Origin: Pseudofrankia inefficax
Lineage (GTDB): Bacteria > Actinomycetota > Actinomycetes > Frankiales > Frankiaceae
DNA length: 64,000 nucleotides
Direction: 5' to 3'
Assembly (NCBI RefSeq): GCF_000166135.1
Contig: NC_014666.1
Location: 6,014,001-6,078,000 of the forward strand
This document shows, one piece after another, positions 53,159 to 62,170 of the stretch. The notes beneath the pieces were generated by a model. It ran no database searches and was not told the origin of the DNA. It was given only the letters and a program-made list of their open reading frames with translations. The translations under genes were made by a program, and so were the position numbers. The first letter of the stretch is position 1. Every line of letters starts with the position of its first letter.

Positions 53159-53666
53159 GCCTACCCCCTCGAGCGATCAGTGCTGGATCTGTCACCGACA
53201 GTAACAGCGGCCTCGATCGACGGAAGGCATCCAGCCGCCCGCTCCCAGGCCTGGGCCTGGCCCAGGTGCGTGTGACCTCGACGCGCGGGGGGTCATATCG
53301 TGATCAAACGGCGCCGGCCCGCGGCATGGTTCGTGCCCGGAGTGGGCAATGCCGGTTCGGCCGCGCCCACGGCTCCGCCACACTGGGACCAGGGCTCCCG
53401 CGCCGCGGGCCCGGTGGCCGGGCGATCGTGCCCGCGCCGGACTCGGCGGCCGGGTGCCCAGGGCGCTCGCGCGGCACCCGACGCCACGCGCCGCCCGCCG
53501 GGTCGGCGCGCCACTGGTGGTGTGTCATGCGTTGAACCAGGCCGGCCGGGGAAGGCCCGATGCGCCGGCACAGGACGACGACGGAAGGGATCATGAACGA
53601 CTCGGGCGATACCGGTTGTAGTCCGAACCGATCCGCGCGCGTGGGAGCGCCCGTGGGGGTCGACCG
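53159..53666. other. Divergent intergenic region
   Basis: Separates the minus-strand GT2 gene from the CNNM pair. Contains CCTGGGC-CTG-GCCCAGG (53250-53266). A GTG at 53300 with GGGGGG upstream opens a 98-codon frame, but its product is Arg/Pro/Gly-rich and resembles random GC-rich sequence, so I do not call it. No good promoter was found. Confidence 0.45.
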
Positions 53667-55196
53667 GTGACTCAGGCGCTCCTTCTCGTCGCGGGAGTCA
53701 TCCTGCTCGCGGGCTGCGGCCTGTTCGTGGCCGCCGAGTTCGCCCTTGTCACCGTCGACCGCGCCACCGTGGAGCGCGCGGCGCGTGACGGCGACCGGGC
53801 AGCCCACGGCACCCTGCGGGCGCTGCGCACCCTGTCGACCCAGCTCTCCGGCGCCCAGCTCGGCATCACGCTGACCAACCTGGGCATCGGCTACCTGGCC
53901 CAGCCGGCGATCGCCGAGCTGCTGTCCGGCCCGCTCGGCCGGGTCGGCGCGTCCGGGCAGCTCGCGGACGACCTGGCCGTGGTGCTCGCGCTGGTGATCG
54001 CCACCGTCCTGACGATGGTGTTCGGCGAGCTGGTTCCGAAGAACGTCGCGCTCGCCCGGCCGCTCGCGACCGCGAACGGTGCCCAGCGCTTCCAGCGGGG
54101 CTTCACCGCCGCGGCCCTGCCGCTGATCCGGTTCCTCAACGGCGCGGCCAACCTGCTGCTGCGCCGGTTCGGGATCACCCCGCGCGAGGAGCTGGCCTCG
54201 GCCCGCTCGGCCCAGGAGCTGTTCTCCCTGGTCGGCCGGTCGGCGGAGCACGGCGCGCTGGCCCGGGAGACCGCGACGCTGGTCCAGCGCTCACTGCTGT
54301 TCGGGGACCGCACCGCCCAGGACGTGATGACGCCGCGGGTCCGAATGCGCTCGATCAGCGCCGACGAGCCGGTCGCCGCGGTGATCGCGCTGACGCGGCG
54401 GACCGGGCATTCGCGGTTCCCGGTGCTCGGCGAGGACAGCGACGACGTGGTGGGTCTCATCCACATCAAGCGGGCCGTCGCGGTGCCCGAGGAGGACCGC
54501 GCGACCACCCCGGTCCGCGCGGTGATGGGGCCGACGGTCACGGTCCCGTCCACGGCCCCGCTGGAGCCGCTGCTGGAGACGCTGCGCGCCGGCGGCCTGC
54601 AGATGGCGATCGTCGTCGACGAGTTCGGCGGCACCGACGGGCTGGTGACGGCCGAGGACCTGATCGAGGAGATCGTCGGCGACGTCGTCGACGAGCACGA
54701 CCGGGTGAGCCCGCGCGCCGTGCGCCACCGCGACGGGAGCTGGGCGTTGTCCGGCCTGCTGCGCCCCGAGGAGGCCGAGGAGCTGACGGGCGTGCCCGTC
54801 CCGACCGACGACGCCTACCAGACGCTCGGCGGCCTGATGGCCGCGGCGCTCGGGCGCATCCCGGCCGCAGGTGACGCGGTCGAGGTGGCCGGCGTCGGCT
54901 ACACCGTCGAGCGGATGGACGGCCGCCGGGTCGACCGCATCCGCCTCGACCCGCCGGCCGCCGGCCCGGCGCCCAGGCGCCACGGCAGGCGGGACGACCC
55001 CGAACACGCCCCGGAGGACGGCGGCCACGACCGTGACGACGCGGATCGCGCGGGCCAGGGCCGTCAGGGCGCGCGGCCGGGGGGCGGCTCGGAGCTGGCC
55101 GACGGCGACGTCGTCGTCGACCCGCGCCGCGCCCTGCCGCCGGCCCATCCCCCCCGTGGCAACGGCCGCGCGGCCGGCTGGGACGGCACCCGGTGA
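53667..55196 (+). CDS. CNNM/CBS-domain protein (HlyC/CorC family), full length
   Basis: A 509-residue membrane protein: a DUF21/CNNM domain (1-190) of three or four helices with LLVAGVILLAGCGLFVAAEFAL, AQLGITLTNLGIGYLA and GELVPKNVALARP; a CBS pair (about 200-330) with QDVMTPRVRM and IVVDEFGGTDGLVTAEDLIEEI; a CorC_HlyC domain (about 345-430); and a disordered His/Asp/Arg/Gly-rich tail. Related proteins are linked to Mg2+ or Co2+ efflux and regulated by nucleotide binding to CBS. GTG 53667 has GGGGG 7 nt upstream. The stop overlaps the second CNNM gene (GTGA). Confidence 0.9.
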   Translation: MTQALLLVAGVILLAGCGLFVAAEFALVTVDRATVERAARDGDRAAHGTLRALRTLSTQLSGAQLGITLTNLGIGYLAQPAIAELLSGPLGRVGASGQLADDLAVVLALVIATVLTMVFGELVPKNVALARPLATANGAQRFQRGFTAAALPLIRFLNGAANLLLRRFGITPREELASARSAQELFSLVGRSAEHGALARETATLVQRSLLFGDRTAQDVMTPRVRMRSISADEPVAAVIALTRRTGHSRFPVLGEDSDDVVGLIHIKRAVAVPEEDRATTPVRAVMGPTVTVPSTAPLEPLLETLRAGGLQMAIVVDEFGGTDGLVTAEDLIEEIVGDVVDEHDRVSPRAVRHRDGSWALSGLLRPEEAEELTGVPVPTDDAYQTLGGLMAAALGRIPAAGDAVEVAGVGYTVERMDGRRVDRIRLDPPAAGPAPRRHGRRDDPEHAPEDGGHDRDDADRAGQGRQGARPGGGSELADGDVVVDPRRALPPAHPPRGNGRAAGWDGTR

Positions 55197-56278
55197 ACGA
55201 CGTGCTGAAGCTGGCGCTGGTCGTGGCGCTGCTGCTGGGCAACGCGCTGTTCGTCGGCGCGGAGTTCGCGCTGATCTCGGCGCGCCGCACGACGATCGAG
55301 CCACGGGCGCAGGCCGGGTCGTGGTCGGCCCGGATCACGCTGCGGGCGATGGAGCACGTGTCGCTGATGCTGGCCGGCTCGCAGCTCGGGGTCACCGTCT
55401 GCACCCTGGGGCTCGGCGCGCTCGCCGAACCGACCATCGCCCACCTCATCGAGCACCCGTTCGAGGCCGTCGGCCTGCCCGCCGCGGCGATCCACCCGAT
55501 CGCGTTCGTGCTGGCCCTGGTGCTGGTCACCGTCCTGCACGTGGTGATCGGTGAGACCGTGCCGAAGAACATCGCGCTCGGCGCGCCGGACCGGGCCGCC
55601 CTGGTGCTGACCCCGCCGCTGGCCGGCCTGGTGCTGGTGCTGCGACCGGTGATCGTCGCGCTGAACTGGGTCGCGAACGCCAGCCTGCGACTGGTCCGGA
55701 TCGAGCCGAAGGACGAGGTCGCGAGCGTCTTCACCCGCGACGAGGTGGCCGGCCTGGTCGACGAGTCGCGCCGCGAGGGCCTCCTGGAGGCGGACGAGCA
55801 CGAGCTGGTCAGCGGCGCGCTGGCCTTCGACGAGCGGGCGGCCCGCGACGTGCTGCTGCCCCGGGAGGGCCTGGTCACCGTCCCGACGGAGATCACTCCC
55901 AGGGCGCTGGAGCAGCTGGCGGCCAGCACCGGCTACACCCGGTTCCCGGTGCACGACTTCGGTGGCCGGCTGATCGGGTATCTGCACCTGAAGGACATCC
56001 TGGAGACCCGACCGGAGCGACGGGCGTCTCCGGTGGCGGCGAAGTGGCTGCGCCCGCTGGTGCACGTGCCGGCGGACGCGACGCTGCGCCAGGCGCTGAC
56101 GGTCATGCAGCGCTCCGGTGCGCACCTGGGCCAGGTGGTCGACGCCTCGGGCGAGTCCCTCGGCCTGGTCGCGCTGGAGGACATCCTCGAGGAGCTGGTC
56201 GGGGAGATCCGCGACGAGGCGGCCCGCCGGCCCGCCCGCCCGGTCGCGCCGGCCCAGCCCGCGGCCCGGCCCGTCTGA
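55193..56278 (+). CDS. CNNM/CBS-domain protein, short form
   Basis: A 361-residue relative of the preceding protein: DUF21/CNNM domain with LLGNALFVGAEFALISARR, SQLGVTVCTLGLGALAEP, GETVPKNIAL, then two CBS motifs (AARDVLLPREGLVTV and GEDILEELVGEI-like sequence). It lacks the C-terminal CorC_HlyC domain of its partner. Tandem long and short CNNM genes are common in actinobacteria and probably form a heteromer. GTG 55193 overlaps the partner stop. The stop codon lies in the first unit of a 15-bp tandem array. Confidence 0.9.
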   Translation: MNDVLKLALVVALLLGNALFVGAEFALISARRTTIEPRAQAGSWSARITLRAMEHVSLMLAGSQLGVTVCTLGLGALAEPTIAHLIEHPFEAVGLPAAAIHPIAFVLALVLVTVLHVVIGETVPKNIALGAPDRAALVLTPPLAGLVLVLRPVIVALNWVANASLRLVRIEPKDEVASVFTRDEVAGLVDESRREGLLEADEHELVSGALAFDERAARDVLLPREGLVTVPTEITPRALEQLAASTGYTRFPVHDFGGRLIGYLHLKDILETRPERRASPVAAKWLRPLVHVPADATLRQALTVMQRSGAHLGQVVDASGESLGLVALEDILEELVGEIRDEAARRPARPVAPAQPAARPV

Positions 56279-56360
56279 CACCGGTTCGTCTGACACCGGG
56301 CCGCCTGACACCGGCTCGTCTGACACCGGGCCGCCTGATTCGGGGCCGTGTGGTTCGGGG
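56271..56360. repeat. Six 15-bp tandem repeats spanning a stop codon
   Basis: Six head-to-tail units of the form CCGTCTGACACCGGT at 56271, 56286, 56301, 56316, 56331 and 56346, with the last two diverged. The first unit contains the TGA of the short CNNM gene. Because the period is 15, five units place TGA in the same frame. Confidence 0.9.
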
Positions 56361-56672
56361 CCACGACCGTCCCGCCGGTTCCGGTTCGGACCGGGATTGA
56401 CGGCCGGAACGCCGGGCGCGGGTGCCCGGATGGGGGGTGCGCCCGGGGTTCGGTGTCGGCTGGGCGTCACTTAGGGCGATATCAACGCAATCGGCGTGCC
56501 GGGCGTCGAGCATGCGGCGTAGCGTGTGGTCCCTAGCCGGTCTGTTCCCCGGTATCGGCGCAGGCACTGGCGTGGCCTGCGCCGATAGGCAAAGTCTTTA
56601 CTTGCGGACGCGGTCTCCCGTGTCAGGATCGACAATCGAAAAGCTGTAACTCGTCACGAGGGGGAGGGACCG
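56279..56672. other. Region between CNNM pair and kinase
   Basis: Begins with the 15-bp array. No further gene is seen. The last 60 nt before the kinase are AT-richer and probably hold its promoter, but I cannot identify boxes. GGGGAGGG (56661-56668) is the kinase ribosome-binding site. Confidence 0.5.
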
Positions 56673-59417
56673 GTGGCGGGATCGACACCACCCCCGGTAT
56701 CCGGCAATGCCCCGGCCCCGCTGAACGCGGCGGATCCACGCAAGCTGGGCAAGTACGTGATCACCGGGCGGCTCGGCCAGGGCGGGATGGGAACCGTCTT
56801 CCTTGGTCACAGCCCCGACGGCGACGCCGTCGCGATCAAGGTAATCAAGCCGGAGCTCGCCGAGCGCCCGGAGTTCCGGGCCCGGTTCCGGCGGGAGGCT
56901 GAAAGCGCCCGCCGAGTCAGGCGGTTCACGACCGCCGCGGTGCTCGACGCCGACCCGGACGGCCCGTGGCCGTATCTGGTGACCGAGTACGTCGAGGGCC
57001 CGACCCTGTCGAAGATGGTCGGCCGCCGTGGCCCGCTGCGCCCGGCCGACCTGGAGCAGATGGCGCTCTCGGTCGCGACCGCCCTCTCCGCGATCCACGC
57101 CGCCGGGATCGTGCACCGGGACCTGACCCCGGCCAACGTCCTGCTGTCCCCGGTCGGCCCGAAGGTGATCGACTTCGGGCTGGCCCGCGACTTCGCGGGT
57201 TCCGGCGAGTTCTCCCGGACCGCCAAGCACGCCATCGGCACGCCGGGGTACATGGCGCCCGAGCAGATCATGGACTCGCCCGTCACGTCGGCCGCCGACG
57301 TGTTCGCGTGGGGCGCCATCACCGTCTTCGCCGCCACCGGCCGCCAGCCGTTCGGCGAGGGCCGCATCGAGGCGCTGCTCTTCCGCATCCTCTACGAGCC
57401 CGCCAACATCGACGGCGTCCCCGACGAGCTCGCGCCGCTGGTCGACGCCGCGCTGCGCAAGAACCCGGCGGAGCGCCCGACGGCCGAGGAGCTGCGGATC
57501 TCCCTGATGAGCGGCGCCGCGCTGCCCGCGGCCCGGCTGGCCGCCTCAGGGCCCACGGCGCAGGAGGCGACCTCCACCGACGGCAAGGACGGCGCCCGCC
57601 GCCGGCGCGGCCACCTGTTCGGCCGCGGTCGCCACCAGGACGGCGACGAGGCCGTGTCCGGCGCGCCGGTGTCCGGGGCCGCCACCAGCCTGCTCACCCC
57701 GGCTCCGGCGACGACGGGTGCCCCGCCGTCGCCGATCTCGGCTCCGCCGACCTCCGTCGGTCCGGCCGCCCCGGTCTCTCCGGTGCCGCGGCCGGTCCCG
57801 GCGCCGTCCGTCGCCCCCGGCGCGCCGGCCGGCCCGATCGCCCGGTCCGCCGGGCCTCGGCCGCCGTCGCTCGCGCCTCGGTCGACGACGTCCACACCGC
57901 CTCGCTCCCCCGCGCCGTCGACGCCGGCACCGCACCCCTCGGCTCCGCCGCCGGCCACTACTCCGTCCCCCGTGCCCGTCTCGCCGGCGCCGGCCGCGCC
58001 GCCTCGCCCGCAGGCGCGGCCCGCGGGCGAGCGGGCGGCCGCGGCGGTGACGGCGCAGGTCGCCCCGCCCGCCAGGCCAGCCGAGGAGGCCCGGCCGACG
58101 GGGTCCGGACGCGGTCGTCGCACCGTCGTGCTGGTCGCCGCTGGGCTGGTGCTGCTCGCCGCCGCGGTGGGTCTCCCGCTGGCGCTCACCCACGGGTCCG
58201 GCGGCAGCGGCGGCTCGTCGTCGGTGTCCCCGGCCCGGGCCGCCCAGCTGTCCGACACCCTCGCGAAGGCCGCCGACACGGCCCGGCCGACGGACCCGGC
58301 CCGCGCGGCCCGGCTCAGCCTCGCCGCGTACCGGATCTCACCGACGCAGGCCGCGGCCAGCGCCATGGTCGCGTCCTTCGCCGCCAGCTCCAAGGTCGAC
58401 CTGCCGGGCTCGCCCGTCGCCTACACCGGTGTCGCCCTGACATCCGACGGCCGCCTCGGCGCGGCCACCGACGCGGCCGGACGGGTCCGGCTGTGGAACC
58501 TCGCCGCCGCGACGCCGGCCCTGCTCGCCGACATCGCCACCGGGGACGCCAGCGCTCCCACGGCCCCGGTGTTCCTGCCGACCGGCGACCTGCTGACCGG
58601 TGGCGGCATCGGGCACGCGTGGACGCTCGCCGACCCGCGCGCGCCCAGGGCGATCTCCGACGTGAAGCCGCAGGCGACCCAACCGCTGCAGCTGGCCCTC
58701 TCCGGTGACGGGCGGCTGCTGGTCACCGCGGGCCAGGACCGGATCATCGAGCTGTGGGACCTGAACAACCCGGCGAAGCCAGGCTGGCTGGGGCTGAAGG
58801 TGACCCCCGGGATCATCACCGACATCGCGCTCAGCCCGGACGGCCGCACACTGGCCGTCGCCGGCGTCGACGGCACGGTGTCCCTGTGGGACCTGAGCGA
58901 CCGCCGGAACCCGGTCGAGCGAGGCTCCGCGGTCGGGCACCTCGGCCAGGTCACGGCGGTCGCGTTCCTGCCGGGCAGCAAGCGGATCGTCACCGGGGGA
59001 AGCGACAAGACGGTCCGGCTGTGGAACATCACGGACCTGGACGCCCCCCGGCAGCTCGGCGAGGTCACCCAGGGCGGCTCGCCGGTGGTGAACGTCGCGG
59101 CGCTCGACGCGAACCTGGTCGTCAGCAGTGACGCGAGCGGCAGCCTGCTCGGCTGGAGCGTCGCCGCGGCGAACCCCGCGGAGTCGTTCTCGCTGGGCCG
59201 GGGCAGCACCGGCCTCGACCTGGCCGTGGGCGGCGCCGGGAAGATGTTGCTGACCGCCCCGGCCGGAGGCTCCTCCGGTGCCGCGTCGCTCATCTCGACC
59301 GACCCGGCCCGGCTGGCGACGGTCGCGTGCGCGAATCCGGCGAACAGGATCGGCGAAACGGAATGGAAGTCCCTCATCGCCGACCTCGCGTATTCCGACC
59401 CCTGCGCCGGGCGATAA
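56673..59417 (+). CDS. Ser/Thr protein kinase with external WD40 domain
   Basis: A 914-residue Hanks-type kinase (about 26-285): Gly loop RLGQGGMGTVFLG, Lys in VAIKVIK, catalytic HRDLTPANVLL, DFGLARDF and GTPGYMAPEQ. The HRDLK lysine is Thr here, which is common among actinobacterial kinases but departs from the Pkn consensus. Then come a long Pro/Ala/Ser linker (285-480), one helix (about 486-508) and an external region with at least five WD40 repeats (LWDLNNPAKPGWLG, LWDLSDRRNPVERG, LWNITDLDAPRQLG). The beta-propeller probably binds a cell-wall or protein ligand. GTG 56673 has GGGAGGG 5 nt before it. A strong hairpin follows the stop, then the Hsp70-PstS gene. Confidence 0.92.
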   Translation: MAGSTPPPVSGNAPAPLNAADPRKLGKYVITGRLGQGGMGTVFLGHSPDGDAVAIKVIKPELAERPEFRARFRREAESARRVRRFTTAAVLDADPDGPWPYLVTEYVEGPTLSKMVGRRGPLRPADLEQMALSVATALSAIHAAGIVHRDLTPANVLLSPVGPKVIDFGLARDFAGSGEFSRTAKHAIGTPGYMAPEQIMDSPVTSAADVFAWGAITVFAATGRQPFGEGRIEALLFRILYEPANIDGVPDELAPLVDAALRKNPAERPTAEELRISLMSGAALPAARLAASGPTAQEATSTDGKDGARRRRGHLFGRGRHQDGDEAVSGAPVSGAATSLLTPAPATTGAPPSPISAPPTSVGPAAPVSPVPRPVPAPSVAPGAPAGPIARSAGPRPPSLAPRSTTSTPPRSPAPSTPAPHPSAPPPATTPSPVPVSPAPAAPPRPQARPAGERAAAAVTAQVAPPARPAEEARPTGSGRGRRTVVLVAAGLVLLAAAVGLPLALTHGSGGSGGSSSVSPARAAQLSDTLAKAADTARPTDPARAARLSLAAYRISPTQAAASAMVASFAASSKVDLPGSPVAYTGVALTSDGRLGAATDAAGRVRLWNLAAATPALLADIATGDASAPTAPVFLPTGDLLTGGGIGHAWTLADPRAPRAISDVKPQATQPLQLALSGDGRLLVTAGQDRIIELWDLNNPAKPGWLGLKVTPGIITDIALSPDGRTLAVAGVDGTVSLWDLSDRRNPVERGSAVGHLGQVTAVAFLPGSKRIVTGGSDKTVRLWNITDLDAPRQLGEVTQGGSPVVNVAALDANLVVSSDASGSLLGWSVAAANPAESFSLGRGSTGLDLAVGGAGKMLLTAPAGGSSGAASLISTDPARLATVACANPANRIGETEWKSLIADLAYSDPCAGR

Positions 59418-59440
59418 GGCATTCCAGATGGCACTCCCGC

Positions 59441-59477
59441 CCGCCCCGGTTCGACGGTTTCACCGTTACCGGGGCGG
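59441..59477 (+). terminator. Two-stage hairpin after the kinase
   Basis: A 10-bp outer stem (59441-59450 with 59468-59477), a small internal loop, and a 5-bp inner stem ACGGT/ACCGT around TTC. It may terminate kinase transcription or attenuate read-through into the Hsp70-PstS gene. Confidence 0.6.
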
Positions 59478-59580
59478 CGCGTCCCACACCAGGCTTGGTG
59501 CGACGGTAGTTCGGTGATCGAGAAGTCGGGCCGGCCGCGTCGCGCCCGTGTGACAGCAAAAGGGCACAGGTGACACAGCG

Positions 59581-62082
59581 ATGGGCTACCAACTCGGAAT
59601 CGACATCGGAACGGCGAACACCACGGTCGCCGTGGCGGCGGGTGACTGGCCACAGATTCTGACGGTCGCCGGCGGTCCGTCGATTCCGACGGTCCTTTAC
59701 TTCCCGGCGGGCGCTCCGGTGGTGTTCGGCCGGGCCGCGGCGCGCCGAGCGCTCGCCGAGCCGTCGCGGGCGGCGCACGGGTTCCTGCGCAGGGTCGGCG
59801 ACCCTGCTCCGATCATGGTCGGCGGGTCGGCGTACACGCCGGAGGGCCTGGTCACCCGGTTCCTCGACCGCGTGCTCGCGACCGTCACCGAGACCCGTGG
59901 CGAGGCGCCGGACCAGGTCGTCCTGACCTTCCCGACGAGCTGGACCTCGCGGCGCCGCGAGCTGTTCACCGAGGCGCTGGAACGCCTGGACGTGGACGTC
60001 CCGGTGCGGGCGGTGCCGGCGGCCGACGCGCTCGGCGCCGTGCTGGCCCGGCGTGCCGCGGCCCGGACTCCCGGCCGCAACGCGGACCTGATCGCGGTCT
60101 ACGACTTCGGGGCCGGCGCGTGCGAGGCGGCCGTGCTGTCCGTCTCCGACTACGGAGCCGAGGTCGTCGGCACGCCGGCCGGGATGGCCGGCGTCGAGAT
60201 CGACGACCTGCTGCTGGAGCACGTGCTGGCCGCCAGCGGGGTGGACGTCGCCCTGCTGGACCGGACCGAGCCGGCCACGGCCGCGGCGCTCGGCCGGCTG
60301 CGCGCCGAGGTCGTCGCGGCCAAGGAGACGCTGGCGGCCGACGACGAGGCGTCGGTCCCGGTCACGCTGCCCGGCGCGTTCGCCTGGGTGACGCTGCGCC
60401 GCGAGGACCTCGAACGGCTGGTCACGCCGGCCGTCGAGGACAGCGTCCGGGTGCTGGCCAGGACGGTCCGCTCGGTTCCGACGACCCCCGACGGGCTGTC
60501 GTCGGTGCTGCTGTACGGCGGTCTCGCGCGGATGCCGCTGGTCGGCCGGCTGGTGCGGGCCGCGCTGCCCGGCGTGCGCCGGTTCGAGGAGCCGCCGGCG
60601 GAGGACCTGGCGATCGGCGCGGCGCTGCTCGCCATCGGCCTCGCCGAGCAGGCCGAGCCGCCGGCCGGCGGCGAGACCGCGATGCTCGGCGGCGGTTTCG
60701 CGAGCGAGCCACCGGAGCTCTCCTCATTCCCCGGGGTGTCGCTGCCACCGTCGGGCTCGCTCGCCGGCGCGGGGGCGACGGTACCGATCGCCGCCGCGAG
60801 CGCACCGGACGACGCGGAGTCGACCGCTCTGATCACCGCGGCCTACGAGTCGTTCCCGGCCGCCGCCGGGGCGACGGCCGGCGCGACGGCCGGTGCCACC
60901 CAGGCGACCGGGCTCGCGGCGTGGAACCCGGCCGCGCCGGCTGGCCCGCCGGCCAGCCCCGGCGGCAGTAACGCCGGGGGCGCAGGCAGCCGGGGCGGCG
61001 GCGGCCGCAAGGCGCGGCGCGGCGGCCTCGGCGCGCTGCGGTCCGCGGGCGGGATCGCCGCGCTGGTCGCGGCCGTGGTCTTCATCGCCGGCGGCGCGAC
61101 GCTCGGCGTCGTGCTCACGCAGGGCGGCGGCGGGGACGCGACCGTGGCCGGGTCGACAACGGCGCCGACGGTCGCGCCCGCGACGGTCGCGGCGCCCACC
61201 ACCGCGACGGCGGTCACGCCCCCACGCAATGTGGTCCGGGTCGCGAACTCCGACGAGGTGGCCCCGATCCTGGAGAAGGCGTCCCAGGAGCTGGCGTCGA
61301 GCCAGCCGAACGTCACCGTCGCCTTCGACTCGACCGTCACCGACACCAACACGGCGTTCACCAAGCTCTGCTCCGGGGAGGCCGCGATCGCCGGCGCCTC
61401 GTTCGAGCTGGACCCGAAGTTCGCTCCCGACCCGAGCTGCAAGGACAAGGTGGTCGGGTTCGAGATCGCCCACCACACCCTGCCGATCATCGTGAACCCG
61501 GCGAACACCTGGCTGGGCTGCCTCAACCTGTCGCAGCTGAAGTCGATCTGGGCCCCCGGCTCGACGATCACCAGGTGGAACCAGATCAACAAGTCGTACC
61601 CGGACGAGCCGATCAACTTCGTCGGCCCGGCGAAGAACAGCGTCCAGGCCGAGGTCTTCAACTCCAGCATCAACGGCGACAGCACGAAGTCCCGGGACTA
61701 CACCGTGAAGGACCTTGGCGGCGTAGCCTCCACCGTGCTGTCCGACCGGGACGCGATCGGCTTCCTGGACTTCCCGACGTTCGAGACGCTGGGCGCCCAG
61801 CTGCGCGGCGTGCTCGTCAACGGCGGTTCGGGCTGTGAGCCCCCGAACGCGATCACCGCCGGCACCGGGGTCTACACGCCGCTGTGCAAGCCGCTGTACG
61901 TCTACGTGCGGACCGACGCGCTGCGCGACCCGGCGACGGCGGCCTACATGAAGTTCTTCCTGGAGAACGAGCAGTCGATCGCGCAGGTCTCGCACTACGT
62001 CCCCCGCGACGACGCCACCGTCAAGGAGAACGTCGACAAGGTGAACGGTCTGACACAGGGGGTCGGACCAGTACCCGCCTGA
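59581..62082 (+). CDS. Hsp70-like ATPase fused through a membrane helix to a PstS-like domain
   Basis: An 833-residue protein. Residues 1-350 form an actin/Hsp70 nucleotide-binding domain: phosphate-1 LGIDIGTANTTVAV, phosphate-2 AVYDFGAGACEAAVLS and adenosine motif LLYGGLARMP. No Hsp70 substrate-binding domain follows; instead a Gly/Ala/Pro linker, one membrane helix (about 490-513, GGIAALVAAVVFIAGGATLG), a Thr/Ala/Pro stalk, and a PstS-like phosphate-binding domain (about 550-830) with VRVANSDEVAPILEKAS, FTKLCSGEAAIAGAS, PIIVNPANTWLGCL and GGVASTVLSDRDAIGF. The binding domain would be outside, the ATPase inside. AGGTGA lies 7 nt before ATG 59581. The role is unknown; ligand sensing or ATP-driven regulation is inferred. 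The 3' end is duplicated just downstream. Confidence 0.85.
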   Translation: MGYQLGIDIGTANTTVAVAAGDWPQILTVAGGPSIPTVLYFPAGAPVVFGRAAARRALAEPSRAAHGFLRRVGDPAPIMVGGSAYTPEGLVTRFLDRVLATVTETRGEAPDQVVLTFPTSWTSRRRELFTEALERLDVDVPVRAVPAADALGAVLARRAAARTPGRNADLIAVYDFGAGACEAAVLSVSDYGAEVVGTPAGMAGVEIDDLLLEHVLAASGVDVALLDRTEPATAAALGRLRAEVVAAKETLAADDEASVPVTLPGAFAWVTLRREDLERLVTPAVEDSVRVLARTVRSVPTTPDGLSSVLLYGGLARMPLVGRLVRAALPGVRRFEEPPAEDLAIGAALLAIGLAEQAEPPAGGETAMLGGGFASEPPELSSFPGVSLPPSGSLAGAGATVPIAAASAPDDAESTALITAAYESFPAAAGATAGATAGATQATGLAAWNPAAPAGPPASPGGSNAGGAGSRGGGGRKARRGGLGALRSAGGIAALVAAVVFIAGGATLGVVLTQGGGGDATVAGSTTAPTVAPATVAAPTTATAVTPPRNVVRVANSDEVAPILEKASQELASSQPNVTVAFDSTVTDTNTAFTKLCSGEAAIAGASFELDPKFAPDPSCKDKVVGFEIAHHTLPIIVNPANTWLGCLNLSQLKSIWAPGSTITRWNQINKSYPDEPINFVGPAKNSVQAEVFNSSINGDSTKSRDYTVKDLGGVASTVLSDRDAIGFLDFPTFETLGAQLRGVLVNGGSGCEPPNAITAGTGVYTPLCKPLYVYVRTDALRDPATAAYMKFFLENEQSIAQVSHYVPRDDATVKENVDKVNGLTQGVGPVPA

Positions 62083-62147
62083 CCCCACAGCACAACCAAC
62101 GACGCGAACGGCCTGACACAGGGGGTCGGACCAGTCCCGGCCTGACC
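62043..62147. repeat. 42-bp direct duplication of gene 3' end
   Basis: 62043-62084 and 62106-62147 are 42-bp copies with three mismatches, offset by 63 nt. Both encode the C-terminal peptide NGLTQGVGPVPA followed by TGA in the same frame. The copy after the true stop is therefore a spare tail. Confidence 0.9.
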
Positions 62148-62170
62148 GGGCCCTGAGCGCGCCGGAAGAG

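Noticed and set aside
53300-53596. 98-codon frame with GTG and GGGGGG upstream
   Set aside because: The product is Arg/Pro/Gly-rich, resembles translated random GC-rich DNA and overlaps the expected promoter region of the CNNM genes.
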